Made by a program: the position numbers and the translations under genes. From contig JACKQL020000099.1 in NCBI GenBank assembly GCA_018296165.2, positions 1 to 64,000 on the forward strand: DNA of 64,000 nt. Direction: 5' to 3'. Positions 32,805-44,777 of this stretch are shown piece by piece; position 1 is the first letter of the stretch, and each line of letters begins with the position of its first letter. The notes beneath the pieces were generated by a model. It was not told the origin of the DNA and did no database searches. It saw only the letters and a program-made list of their open reading frames with translations. The stretch is from Termitomyces sp. T153. Its lineage: Eukaryota > Basidiomycota > Agaricomycetes > Agaricales > Lyophyllaceae.

Positions 32805-34679
32805 TCAATATTCATCAAAAAGTAGTCGAGATAGTAAATCGGCCCTGATGTTGTCTTTACCCGCTATATGACAAACTTTTAAGTCGATTCTGGTCTGTAA
32901 AATTATACTGGCTACTGCCCGAACCACCGAGTTGTGCAATGATTTGGAAGCCCCTAAAGAATTGGACACCGCGACCGAATCCAGGCTATCTGGAAAAATG
33001 AGAAGACGACGGGGAGGATGCGAAAACAAGGCCACGTGGAAAATGGCTGAGAGGATCGCAATGAGTTCTAAAAAGAATATATCAATCTTTGTGGACATCT
33101 CCTCGGGTGCCATCTGATATGCGAAGCCGTTCCCTGCATAGATGAACGCCATACCCAATTTTAGACTAGCATCGGTCCAGATTACCATATCTGCTGCACT
33201 GTTATGCCATCGCATAGTGTCCAAGAAACGTACTCCCATCGATTTTGGAATGATATCAATCAACCAGTTCATGTCCGCTATGACCTCCTTATTAAGGTAG
33301 ATCCCTGGATGCATAGTATCTTTCCCTGACATCTTCCGATACATCTCTGTAAGCGTGGGTCGGCCCCATGGTAAAACATTGAGTAGCCAGTTTAAGTGAC
33401 CCGCTAGGCGTTGCCAGTTACGAAGCGGTGGCCTTCTTGAAGGAGTTTCTATGAATGATTCTATCTTGGAGACTATATCAGCAGCTGAATCTTCGGAGAG
33501 AGTAATGGTGCCTTGGTTAATATCAACCCAGAACCCTATAATCTTCAGCTTCTCTCCGAATTCCTGCTTCTTCTCTTTCCAAGGGCACCCTATAGCATCC
33601 CACAAGACAAGCAGTCGTGCTTGATTCTTCGGTCGAGAAACCCCTTGGTACATGATGAGATTATTGCTTTTTTCCCATGAATAGAAATCATCCATGAATA
33701 TGTGCAGGTCGGTGATGTCGAACTTTTTTATGCCGAGCCAACACATGAGTGCCGAAACTGCACACCAACAATGGGGAGAAGCGCAGTTACCAAAAACCAG
33801 ACGATGAACAATGTACCAAATTCCATCGACTTTCACCACCTGTCGGAGTTGCCACAAAGGATGAGCTGGAAGATTTAAGAATGCGCTTGCCACGTCAGAT
33901 TTCCAAGTGAGTAGTGATTCGCTCAAAAAACTACGTTTAGCATTATACATGGCCTGCCTGAAAGTTTGCATGTCATCATATCGCACTTTCGCTTTGACCT
34001 TAGGGATACCGTCATTAAGTCCTGAAGCTGAATGGTCTGTGACCACATGGGCCTTGTTCTTCTGCCAGACAACAAACAGAGGCAATGACTTCATGCCTGG
34101 CAATAGATTGCTGACGTTTTCTGCTTTTGACCACCGGCCAGCTTTGATCTCTTTATCTCAAAAGATACGTATTGCTTCCAGATCCTCCTCCTCTGTTGAA
34201 TAATTATCGAGCTGATCATCTTCATCGGATAGCCAATTCTCTCCTTCGTCAAAAGGCCAAAAGCCTTCTCGAAGGCTTCTCATCACCGATATTACAAAGG
34301 GCTTATTTGGATGTTCCCACAGAAGATGCTCGAAGCGATCAACATTAAATGGAGTTTCCACCCAAATGCTGTTCTTCAATGCCTCCAACGTAGAACGATA
34401 AATTGGATTTTCTAAAAGATGCTGCGGCAGTAAAGGAAGTGGTCTGGCTGATTCAGTGTCTAAGGCTGATGGTGAGACAGAAGATGATGTTTCCGAGTCC
34501 CAGACAAAGCCTCTACGAAACTTCAGGTCATCTTTATCAGAATCGTCTCGAGATCGCTTCAACCCTGACAATTTTAGGGATCTGGTGCTGTGAATACCAG
34601 AGCGAACAAAATCAGTTACTTCTGCCTGATCAATATTGTTGTCGTCATAGGTTAAGCTTCTTGAAGCATTCTTCAACAT
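32805..34679 (-). pseudogene. Element K reverse transcriptase and RNase H
   Basis: The frame opens at a methionine at 34679 overlapping the gag end, and contains the DIRS/Ngaro N-terminal block ENPIYRSTLEALKNS and HPNKPFV. A single in-frame TGA at 34158-34160 follows. The long part 34103-32805 shows LTWKSDVASAFLNLPAHPLW, the intact active site IFMDDFYSW, an RNase H domain (WTDASLKLGMAF, ELIAILSA, FPDSLDSVAVSN) and the closing DNIRADLLSRLL. Apart from the one stop it appears complete. Confidence 0.93.
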
Positions 34680-35898
34680 CTCTAGCCTTGTGGGTACCAT
34701 AGCATTTGCAACAAATATTATGATGACAACTGCCCAAGCACAGATCCAAAGAGCAAATTCCCAGATTCCAATTTTGGCAGACCGCAACCAATTGTTTGCG
34801 TGGGGACTGATGGTACGATGCACTCCGTTTTGTGCCCACCAAATTAGATGCCGAACTAAGAAGTTGAGCCAGGAAGGGGACATGGAGTTTATGGTCCTCA
34901 TCCATATGGAAAGGGTTACGTGTGTAATGATCATGGGTATCAGCATCGAAACGAATAGCGATAGGTGCTCTGTTTGGAATGTGTTGACAAAAATTGATAA
35001 TCTTGCTTCGATATTTGGACAGTTTGTCTTCCCTGTGAGGATAGAATAATATAACCCCAGCCATCCATGCGTCAAATGCGCGCGTCCAGTCTGATTCAGT
35101 GCAAACCGGCTTCTTGGCTGATGCAAAGTCCTTCTTAACAAGCGAGAAGCCGCCCATAAAATCCTTCGGCTCATCGTTGTGGTCGTAACCTTTGTCGAGA
35201 GTGGCATAGAGCTTTTCAAGGTCAACGAAGTGGTTGAGAATGACCAACTTCCACATAGCACGCGAAATCGGATCTTTGAGAGCTTGTGATTGACCCAGAT
35301 TGATAAGGGAGTCGACCACCTTTTCTTTAGCATACTGTTGGCGAAAGTACCAGGTCTTTGCAATGTGAGGATCATCAGCGGTCTTGCCTTGCAGCAATGC
35401 CAAATGAGGGACAGTGGAAAGGAGGGATTGAGGAATGAGAGTTGACCCAACCGGCTTCTTAGGTTCGCCCAGAAGTTCGGCAAGTTGATCAATGGTAATC
35501 GTGGGGGTAGAAACCGAGGAAGTAGCAGCTTGCTCAAACTTAGCTCGTAGGGCTTCCCAAGCCGCTTCTTCAGCGGCTCAAGCTTGAGAATCTCCCGTGG
35601 TCTCGGTGCCCGAACCTCTAGGTGGCAAAGGCTCATGGGATGGAAGGTTCGGCTGTCTCAACTTTGCAATTTGTAGATGAATTCTCTGTTGTGCCTCCTC
35701 AACGTGATCATGTGCTTCAGCAGCGTTGAGTCCGTAATCCCTGAGAAATTGGATAAGTTCGGACACTGAAAGCTTCCCCTCAACCGTGTCATCGACGAGT
35801 TTCTGACAAGCTTCTGCGAGAGTGAGCACAACATAAACCATGGAACTCGATTCAGGATCACTCGTTCCCAATTGAGAACTCAATGCATGTTGTGTCAT
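34645..35898 (-). pseudogene. Element K gag
   Basis: The frame runs from methionine 35898 to a stop at 34645 with one in-frame TGA at 35578-35580. The C-terminal part has a Cys/His cluster, CQNWNLGICSLDLCLGSCHH followed by NICCKCYGTHKARDVEEC, the nucleic-acid-binding finger common in agaric Ngaro/DIRS gag proteins. The N-terminal 107 codons are helical and Glu-rich. The stop suggests that a full-length gag is not made from this copy. Confidence 0.85.
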
Positions 35899-35935
35899 GT
35901 ATTGCGATGTTTGATGTAGAGGTAACGATTAAGAA

Positions 35936-36520
35936 TGTTCGAAAACTGTACGGGTAGACGACTAAAATTCTAAGGAGCGAACATTGCAAAGGTAAGTAAA
36001 CTGTTCATTCGCGAACGGACCGCGTTCGGCTTACTGGGAGCAAACCTTGCCAGATGATAATCTCTTTCAGAAGGCAAGTTCGAGGTGTGAAACTGCGGTC
36101 GACAATAAGTGAAAACTTATTGGCTGAACTGTGCCAACTTGCCTTTGTAGGGTAGCGATACTAACTGAATGATGTCTGACTGCAAAGCTGAAATAGCAAT
36201 CGCTACCCTGCGAAGGCAATGAAGCTGTAGGTTGGCTCTGAAAACTGCTGAATGCTCACCTGAGCAACGGATGGTGGACGTGTCAGTGCAAGACCATTGC
36301 ACGAAAGAGCGGATGCAAAACCGTTGCATGATGAATGTTACTGAGACCTCGGGCCCTACTGCTCTCAGCTCAGCATCCGCCAGACACTGGCACCGAGCCG
36401 AGAACGGCCGTTGATCCCAACTGATATGATTTTATTTTATTTTTGGCGGATTTGATATGTGCTTGCCGCGCAGAGGCCTCCGAAATCGCTCCTTACCCTT
36501 GGAACCCGCGATTACAACGA
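35936..36520 (-). repeat. Split direct repeat A1 of element K (5' end)
   Basis: 585 bp, matching A2 with few differences; its outer edge at 36520 is the 5' end of the element. It probably holds the promoter. The GAAA-loop hairpin is at 36103-36122. Confidence 0.95.
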
Positions 36521-38400
36521 ACTAAGAACCCCGAGAACCTCGCAAAGTCTAAGTCAGACGTGTTTTGGCAAAAGTTTGTAACTTAGAGCCACAGTCGACT
36601 CTTGCTTTCGCATCACCTAGGACGTGGTGATTCCAGACCTTTTAAATTTACAGATGTAGTATGACCCACCCAACTCATCGCACATATTTCTCCTTGTCCA
36701 AGAGCTAGAGCGCCGCAATCTTAGGCCGCTTAATCTTAGCCCATTCAATCTTCAAGTTAGCCCTCTCCTCACCCTCTCCTCTGCTAACACATCCTCCTTC
36801 AGCTGCTTGCTTCCTGCGTGCCAAAGTCTGGCATCTCATCTACCCTTCTCTGCATTTCATGCTCATCTAGTTCCACCCTTCCTCGGCACAAATATGACAG
36901 GAAACGGCACACCTCCGCTGCATCTCAGTGGCTTATATTGATAACGCAACCTTTAACACAAGTAGCTCGTCTTCCTAGGGGTCACTGGCTAACAGAAGAG
37001 GCAGCGACAAAGCCAGGTGGTTAATGTCAAACCTGCCTAGGTAATGAAGCGCGCTGCACACCTCCGTGTTGTTGATCTACATAGATGGCAATGGACGAGT
37101 GTTCATTCTTGCGACTATATTAGGTTTCGGCCAAACCAAGTCGCCCAGATTGTTCGGGAGCAAAGGTCCCGTCGTAGATTGCAAGACGGAATCATCGTTC
37201 ATATTTCTGGAGGTGTATGCCCAGAGGGGGAGGAGACGCGGACAGGATCGAGATGCGTTTCCCAGTCGGACAACCTCGAGAAGATGGTCTTACTTTGGAT
37301 GCTTGAGATGGCAGGCGCTAAAGCGGCCGATGGCCGATGGTGAGGAGATAACGGTCGAAGGTCTGGCAGTTGCTCTTGGTACTGTTTCTCCTCCCGACTC
37401 ATGCGCTGGAATGGGAACAGGCAGCGACAAAACTGCTCCAGATAGATTAATTCCTTGTCAACTGCTCTTACGAACGCTGCTTGCATACTTTCGTCTAGGT
37501 TACCAGTTTGTTCAAGGGAGTGCTTAATGCGAGGAAAAGGCAAGGAAACCACTGAGTCCTTGATATACCTCAAGCTGTGAGCTGCCATACCACAGAGGTA
37601 GCGGCTTCCAGGTGGTGGTGCGCATCCCATATCTGGCTATGATTCTTAGTCACCAACGAAGTAGTTATTAATATCCCGTACCCGGCTACGACTCCCGAGT
37701 AGTTCACTGTCGCCAGAGAAGTTGTTATGCTGGCCTTACTCTGAGACTGCCTTTTGCCTCAGATATGAGGATATTTGCCTGCGCCGAGAAACGCCCGCAG
37801 AGACCAAATAATATTGATCGAATTTTGTTCGTACACTTTGAGGTAGACAAAGGGGACATCCCAGCCTCAAGCCAATTTGCTGAACTAAATGATGTCAATT
37901 GCTTCCTCAGTAGGCAGGAGGCCTGTACTATACAAAAGATCTGGCAAAGATGGCCAGGAGGCCAGGTGTCCCGCTAGAGGATGCGACGCGTGCATAAGCC
38001 CGCCCTCGCCAAATTTCTCGAGGTCGACGACAGCAAGTCGACAGAGCCTGTCCGCACTGAAGATGGGTCTGCGCTCTGCGTGACGAAGGGCATCGGTGAT
38101 GCTGCACACGTACGATAATGGTTTAGACACAAATTCAAACAATGGAACATGCATAAAACTTACATCCACCGCCTTGACAATCCTCTGAGGAGGCGTAAGA
38201 CTTTGTCCCCGACTCCGGTAAGTTTGTTCGTCAGCCACGTCTTCAGTCAGCTCATTCAATCCGCGGTTCTACGACGGCCAAGTCCCCAAGTATGTCGGAC
38301 AGGAAGACACGTCTCTGATGACAGACCCACACCGCGACTAGTGCGATATCCTGAGCCCTCAAGTCCTATGGCAACCAACGACCCGAGATCCACTTAAATT
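36521..38400. other. Unassigned CG-containing sequence between K and the M36 pseudogene
   Basis: Several short ORFs exist on both strands, the longest being minus 37199-37630, minus 37885-38259 and plus 37066-37527. None has a motif I recognise. The minus pieces could be exons of an unknown gene (for example AVVDLEKFGEGGLMHA at 38000-38060), but splice joins are not convincing. Confidence 0.4.
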
Positions 38401-38428
38401 ATACACTTCTCCAACTCCGACTTCCGCC

Positions 38429-39850
38429 ATGCGCTTCTTCAATTCATGGTCGTAGCCATACCACAGGACGACGACGTCAAAGACATTCTCAGTAACTTTG
38501 ACAAGCATCCGAACGAGTTGGTCATCGAGGTACCCACCGGCCACTTTGCCCCAAACTCAGTCCTTGTTAGCAACGTCCCGGACACCGCCAACCCCGACAA
38601 GACTCGACTCGCGTATATCCAGGTTCCTAGCAAGGGCGGAGACAGCACCCATCTCGCTGATGTATGGAGGGTGCGCACAGTGGTTATTTCCGGTGCATGG
38701 TGTCAGAGGCTGACATTCGAGATGGTACGAAGCTGCGGTCTCTGCGACCGCGCCACGCCGCATCATCTCCGTCGTCGACTGGGCATGTGATGCTCCCCGG
38801 CAGCCACGTGATCCCACTGAGGGGTGGTAGGTCTTCACAGCCATAACCCATGGAGAAGGATATCTGGCGGAACGGTGCCCCAGACAAATTCTGAATCCAC
38901 GACTCATCTCGTGTCCCCAGGTCTTCGCCCAAGAGAACTGAGAAGGCCGCAACTCTCACATCAACTACTGCGCAGGCGCCTTCGCCTACAAATACAGCCC
39001 CCAAGAAACCGACAACGACGATGCCCTAGACGAAGCCAAGTTCTTCATCAACACCATCTCGCGACTCTTCTACACTTCCAACGTGGTGCACGACCTGTAC
39101 TACCGGTACGGGTTCACCGAAGTCTCGGGCAACTTCCAGCAATACAACTTTGGGCGCAGGGGCGGGGAGAACAACGCGGTCATCGCAAATGTGCAGGACG
39201 GTTCGGGGTACAACAATGCGAACTTTATGACGCCGCCCGATGGGCAGAACGGGCGCATGCGCATGTAGCTCTGCGGCAAATGCATATAGGGACGGGGATC
39301 TCGAGGCGGGGATTGTGATCCATGAGTCGGGCCATGGGCTTAGTACGTGGTTGACCGGCGGGCCCGCAGATTCGGGGTGTCTGGGGTGGGGAGAGAGTGG
39401 GGGGATGGAAGAGGGCTGGGTCTTTTGGCGACGACTACTATGCGATGGGTGCGTGGGCGGCGAATCAGGAGCGGGGGATCAGGAATTTTGTATATTCGGT
39501 GATACGTCTGCGTCTTCGTCTCCAACCTTCTTACGTGTTTCATCTTATTTACATATATACAGAATGACACCGCCAACCCATCGATCTGCAGGACGCGCGA
39601 CAAGCCCGGATACTGGGGTGTTCATGCGATCGGCGAGGTCTGGAGCTGAGATCCTTTGGGTCGTCTCGCAGGCCTTATCAAGAATCACGGATTCTCGGAC
39701 TCGTACTCAACGACATGAAACTTCAGACGTGCCGCCCGTCCCTGCGCGACGCTAGTTATACAGGTCCTTACGGGCGGTGAGAACTTTTGCACGCTCTGGG
39801 ATGGTTTCTCTGTTGAACGGGTCGTCGCCAAGGTCAGGTGTGGTGAGTGT
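38429..39850 (+). pseudogene. Fungalysin (M36) metalloprotease pseudogene
   Basis: Pieces in order: propeptide-side sequence PNSVLVSNVPDTANPDKTRL (38550-38610), then YTSNVVHDLYYRYGFTEVSG (39070-39130) and [20 protein letters not shown] (39190-39250). The zinc site follows as [20 protein letters not shown] (H at 39321), then [14 protein letters not shown]. After an intact 64-nt intron (39499-39562) comes [10 protein letters not shown] and later sequence like [14 protein letters not shown], ending with a QVLTGGENFCTLWDGF-like segment. Fungalysins are secreted endopeptidases. Frameshifts near 38700 and 39270 and stops make this copy dead, although HExxH is retained. Confidence 0.85.
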
Positions 39851-40209
39851 GAGTTCATGAGAACGAGACCCAGCGTGATCGAGACACGAGTGCAGCCGCT
39901 GTCAAAGGGACACTTGGAGGGGCGTAGTCAGCAGATGAGAGAGCGAGAGTGGCCATGCAGGGCCATGGCTGGCTTGACTTTGCCAGTGCGGGAACGAAAC
40001 AATAGGTGTATTGAGTGTAAAGAAGAGAAGTACATTAAAAATTATCAGTATGTATGATGTGTTTGTGCAAATGAGTTATTGAAGGTGTCCATGCTGTATG
40101 ATAGATACATTCTTGTATTGTGGGCTAGGTCTAAACGCATGAGGGGATGCACGCTATGGGCCAGGGGAATCAAGGCAAATGTGAGTTTGTCTTCTTTGTC
40201 TCATTCCGT
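39851..40209. other. Intergenic junction between the M36 pseudogene and Gypsy L
   Basis: No coding or repeat structure was recognised. CG frequency drops from about 40050 onward, which marks entry into the next retroelement. Confidence 0.4.
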
Positions 40210-42160
40210 TCTGTTCTGCTGCTTTTGATGCTCATTAATGCGTGTGTGTTTCAGGGATTCTTGTTGCTTCTGAGTATCAGTAAAGATGAAGATGCAGATG
40301 TATGAGGCCAAGGCTATACAGACATTGCAGTACTCACCAGGGACCTTCATGGTCACCCCAGCCCCATGATTGACTATGGAACAGCTCCCAATTGTTCCCA
40401 ACTGCAGCGTGATTGGTATGGCCAATGGGGTCACATGTATCCCAGCCACATGGGCAAACAACAGTGTGAGTCTGGAGGTTGTACTCCCTGGGTCCCACAG
40501 TGTTCATGCCTTGTGGCTGTTGACCTCAACCCAAGTGACAAGACACTCCTTGTCTTGTGCTGGCAGCACTGGCTGGTCTATGGCATCCTTTGCCAGCATA
40601 ATCTGAACCTTGTGCATGTGAACTTTGTTACTAGGTGCCTGCACTCTATGCTCAGTGGCAGGGGTTTCAGTGAGGGCAAATAATCCTTCACTCTCACTGC
40701 CTTGGGTATAATGATTAAATTCAATGTACTCATTATCCTCAGCCTGAGTCTCATTGGACTCAGCTGCCTGCTTGTCATGGACATCACCAGGATCCTCATG
40801 CTGTTCATCATTGGCATCTCCCATATCTGATGGAGTGGCAGTGTGTGCTGCTTGCACAAATATGCAAGGAGCTGGTTTACCTGGCTCCTTGCATTCCTGG
40901 GCAAAGTGACTAACTTTCCAACACTTGTAGCAAGTTGCCAACTATCTGGGTCTTTGCCTGGTTGGCCTGATACAATGGCCAACATGTTCTTTTCTATGGT
41001 GAGATGTTTTCTTGCTGCCTGCATTGCTCCCATAGGGTGAGCAGGGCCTGGACCTGCTACTCTCCAAGGAAGCAATGGCTTCATGACTGTGTCATATAGC
41101 TGGTCTCCTCATCAGTTGGGTCAGCTGGAGGTGGGCATTATGTTCTGCCAGCTCTGCCCACTTTGCCAGAGAAGTCCTGAAGTTTGAAGTTTGTGCTGCT
41201 GCCAGCAACAGATCCTGCCCTGACTGACTCTTCATGCACCAGTTTTCATACTGTTCTTGCAGGCCATTGCCTTCAAGACAAACTCCTCAACAGTATTCAC
41301 TTTAGGAGCAAGTCTGCCATTGCATATCAATGTGATGAGCATGTCAGAGGGTATACCTCCAAAAACTGCTCAGAAATTATGAATTTGTCAGGAAATACAG
41401 CCATGTCTTGAACATGGTCCAGCAAAGCATTATTTGCACTCCCTCTTTGGCTGCATACACCACATTGCAGAACACATTGCAAGCATCCTGCATTGTCAAG
41501 GGTTGTACAAAGTGGTCATACAATCCAAGGATCACATCTGCAAACCTCCAGTAGGACTGGGTCATGTTGACATGAATTACATGTTGCAGGTACCATTTCA
41601 GAGCACCCACAGCTAGAAAGTCCATAAGAATTAGGACTCTTTCATGCTCACACCCATTCCCACCATATTGAGCTACTGCATAGAATATGCAGCTACTCAT
41701 GAGCTAGTCTTCAAGTCCAGTGAACTTGGCTAACTTGACATCAGCAGTAATTGTCTTAGATAGACCACTCTACCTAGGCTCCAGTCTATTTTGGAGTGCT
41801 AGGTGGACCACAAGTAATTGCTCCATCACTGCCCTTAGACAATCATGCATTGTCTGGCAGTGATATTTGTGGACCCTCTTCCACTCCTGGTGTGGTGAAA
41901 TGTCCACAATGTTGTAGAGGCATTGAAAACCTCTGCAGCTGTCCCTTTGGGAGGACTGTAGTCCTCCTTCTAGCTCTATGACCTATACTGTGATCACCAT
42001 TGCCTGCTAGATCACCATCAGGTCCTCCTGGGTCTGAGGGCCTCCTTCCAGGGCAGTGATGGACCTTGACCTGAAAAAGGGTGGTCCTCTTCCAGGCTCT
42101 CCACCACCACCTCCTGGGCCAGGTGGCCCACAATGTGGCCTCAAGGGCAGTGTGGAAGCT
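40210..42160 (-). pseudogene. Gypsy L gag and protease
   Basis: In minus sense the capsid part is at about 42130-41377 (KWYLQHVIHVNMTQSYWRFA, VILGLYDHFVQPLTMQDA). The zinc knuckle CYKCWKVSHFAQEC (C-x2-C-x4-H-x4-C) is at about 40935-40894. The protease start is KECLVTWVEVNSHKAMNTVG, where D-S-G is lost, with PITLQLGTIGS following (about 40400). Coding ends near 40310, so RT and everything after it are missing. Several stops and frameshifts occur. CG is nearly absent. Confidence 0.82.
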
Positions 42161-43292
42161 GACTCACTTCCAGAGGAGTCCTGTCCTGGGTCTCCACACC
42201 CCTGTCATGACCTGCTCCCATGCTGCTGGATCTCTTCCCAAGCCACTCCACTTCTCCAGAGTCCCCTCCAACACCCCCTTAACTCACCCAACCTTCATTC
42301 ACACATAGCACCCACCCTGGCTAACTCCAACACTTTCCTGGCAAACCTTGATGTCCCCCTAGCAAACCCTGATGCATTCCCTGCAGGCCCAACACTGTTC
42401 CTAATTCCAGCATATGTCACTGACTTGTCACCATGGCTTACCCAACCAAGTCTGGAACATCACAATGACTGCAGGGCAGCCCATGTTCCCATCAGATCCC
42501 ATCAGTATATTACCATGGCCTACAAACTGATTATAACCAACACCTTTCAACTCTGCATGGCCCTAACAAGCCCCACTGCCAGACCTGCTATCCCTGGAGG
42601 AGTTCCAGTAGCTAGTATATAAGTTGTAGCATAGCATCCATTACACTAGTCTTGATATTGCTTTACTTGGTTACCTATGGTTTCTTGTTTCTTGTTACAC
42701 TTATTTCCATTAAATCTCCTGGTCTTGTTTCTATTTCCATTTTTGTTCTCCAATTTCATCTTTAGTCTTGTGCCTCATCTCAATCCATTTTGTCTCTGTC
42801 TCAATCCCACCTCAACTCCATTTTGTCTTGTTTATCTCTATTTCCTTTCATGTGTGCCTGATTTCCTTTCAACTCTAACTCCATTCTGACTTCTATTCAT
42901 ATCTTGATCCATGCCTACACAACTCTGTACAATCTTATCTAACTCCAGACTTATTCTATGATCAATTCCAGAACCCATCAAATCCTCTCTGATCTCTCAT
43001 CAACCCTCCAGTCCCACTCCTGTTGCTTGCATGACATCCAACTACTCTGCATATTCAATACTTTCCTCCAGACCTGTACCTGAGCCCTCCTCCAGCCCAA
43101 ACCTTATTTGTACCTTGTCTAAGACCTCCCTGGACCACCCCAGACTTCTTTGGACTGCTCCCCTAGCTTATCCTTGCAAGTATCTGAGTCCAGACCTTTC
43201 TGGAATGCTTAGTCTCAAGTGCAGGACATTGCATCTGCCTAGTAAGGACTTGCCCACTTAAGCTGAGCCCCTGTGGTCAGTGAAATCTGACA
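42161..43292 (-). repeat. LTR and leader of Gypsy L
   Basis: Homologous in opposite orientation to 1678-2790. In minus sense it starts TGTCAGATTTCACTGACC at 43292. Its middle is pyrimidine-rich on the plus strand. The inner end of the LTR is not resolved. Immediately upstream (minus sense) is a purine run, AGTAGGGGG, so this copy could also be read as a 3' LTR of a further element to the right. Confidence 0.55.
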
Positions 43293-43415
43293 ACCCCCTA
43301 CTGGATAGCCAGATTGGCTCAGAGGGTTACTCCCTCTTTGCACAGTCTGCCTCTGATGCACTATGGGGCTACTCCTAGCCCCAACATGTACATCTACCAC
43401 TAGGGAGCAAGAGTC

Positions 43416-43673
43416 TCACTTCTCAGCTTTTATTGGTCTGGTCCATTTAGGTGGAATGTATCCCTTAAGCCATGTGTCATATGTGGTGTTCCAAGAGAAC
43501 ACCACCCCCTGGTCATCTACATAGGACTGTCCAAAGTCCTCAAGATCACTGTTACAGAATTGCTGTAACCAAATTCTATCTTTCCAGATCAATGCTCTCC
43601 ATGTAGACCCAGTGGGTCTATGTTGCACTAAGGGATGTTTGACCATAATGACCAACCCTGCCTCTGTCAACAC
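43416..43673 (-). pseudogene. Hypothetical ORF fragment before the L-type LTR
   Basis: 85 codons, not recognised (contains KDRIWLQQFCNSDLEDFGQ). It lies just before a purine tract and an LTR start, the same relative position as the ORF at 803-1677, but the two show no clear similarity. Confidence 0.3.
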
Positions 43674-43699
43674 TAAATGTAGCCCATCTATGACAGTCT

Positions 43700-44105
43700 T
43701 GTAAGGGCAACCTCTGGAAGTTGTGGCTCAATCACACAACTGGTAGAGGGAGATTCAAAGTCTATTCAGCATCTACAAGAAGTTCTAGAGTGCTAGCTAC
43801 TCACCTGGCAGAGGGAGATCCAAAGAGAACAAGTCCAAGGAGCTCCCTGGTCAGGTGTGACACTTCAGGAAAACTTCTAACCCTAACCCAAAAGTGAAAA
43901 CTCCAGAGATTGAATCCAAAATAAAAAAATCCATCATAAATGGCCATGATCTCCAGAGTCACAGCATGTGACCACAAACAAATATAACAAAAGATAGCCC
44001 TTGGTCAAAAGTACTTGTTTTTATAGGATGGGAGGACAAAGATGAAAAGGCAAGCCCAGAATAAAAGAAACAATGAAAGGGGCAGATATGAGCAGTCCCC
44101 TGACA
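43700..44105 (-). repeat. 3' LTR of Gypsy F
   Basis: Starts tgtaagggcaacc and ends cccctgaca, followed by the purine tract region tcacccccct (44106-44115). Contains agaacaagtcc at about 43829, one change from the lineage 11-mer. Confidence 0.88.
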
Positions 44106-44283
44106 TCACCCCCCTTCTAGCATGTGGCATCTCAACATACTAGGTGGAAAAAGTGGTGGATTGCCTGATTGACCACAGAGATAGAGTGAATGCCCTAAAT
44201 TGCTTTTGGTGCATTGGGTGCCTGTGGTAGAAATATTGAACCAGGGCCAGTGCATGTACATTGGCCTGTGGTTACCAAGAGAT

Positions 44284-44400
44284 GTTCTCAATGCCATGTC
44301 CCTTCCACTTCACCTTGAACTGCACTTTCCCCTGGAACACTCTACTATCCAAAACTTCCTCCACCTCATACTCCTCCTCATCATGAACCAGAATTGATGG
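44284..44400 (-). pseudogene. Gypsy F chromodomain
   Basis: Reading leftwards from 44395: DEEEYEVEEVLDSRVFQGKV then QFKVKWKGHGIENIS. This is an uninterrupted chromodomain core with the aromatic positions Y, W and the KWKG block in place. Confidence 0.8.
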
Positions 44401-44777
44401 TGGCAGTGCCTTAGGGTGGTGGCCAGGAATGGGGTCTTCTGGGGCTGGGAATAGTTTGACAACATTAAAGACTAGGTGTAGTTGATGCAGACCTATGGGG
44501 AGCTTGAGTCAGTATGCTAGTGGCCCTACCTTCTTTTTCACTACAAAGGGGCCAAGGTGATAATGTGACAGCTTCTATGATGGCCTGGTTATCATTATGT
44601 CAGAGCTGTCTAAGTACACATGATCTCCAGGCTTGTATGTAGGGGCTGATGTCCACCATCAATCATAGTACCATGCCATGTCATCCTTTGCCTTCACCAA
44701 TGCTATCTTTGCTTCCTCCTGTGCCTTTTTCATGCTGTCCACAAATGAAGTCATTCTCTGAGGGGTGTGCTCAAGGT

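Larger units (their letters stand above)
30729..36520 (-). mobile_element. Element K: full-length Ngaro-like tyrosine-recombinase retrotransposon
   Basis: In minus sense the order is A1 (36520-35936), gag, RT/RNase H, YR, then B1 (31650-31520), A2 (31519-30935) and B2 (30859-30729). A1/A2 are about 585 bp and B1/B2 131 bp, nearly identical. Joining the 3' end of B2 to the 5' end of A1 recreates exactly the B1-A2 junction, as the circular-intermediate model of split-direct-repeat elements requires. There is no TSD, as expected for YR integration. CG content is normal, and each main ORF carries only one obvious lesion, so the insertion is recent. Confidence 0.95.

Noticed and set aside
34158..35636. 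492-codon minus ORF as a separate protein
   Set aside because: Upstream of about 34680 it only overlaps gag in another frame; its last 173 codons are the start of the K reverse-transcriptase ORF.
37199..38259. Possible two-exon minus-strand gene
   Set aside because: Frames at 37199-37630 and 37885-38259 look protein-like, but no splice pair joins them cleanly and no family is recognised.
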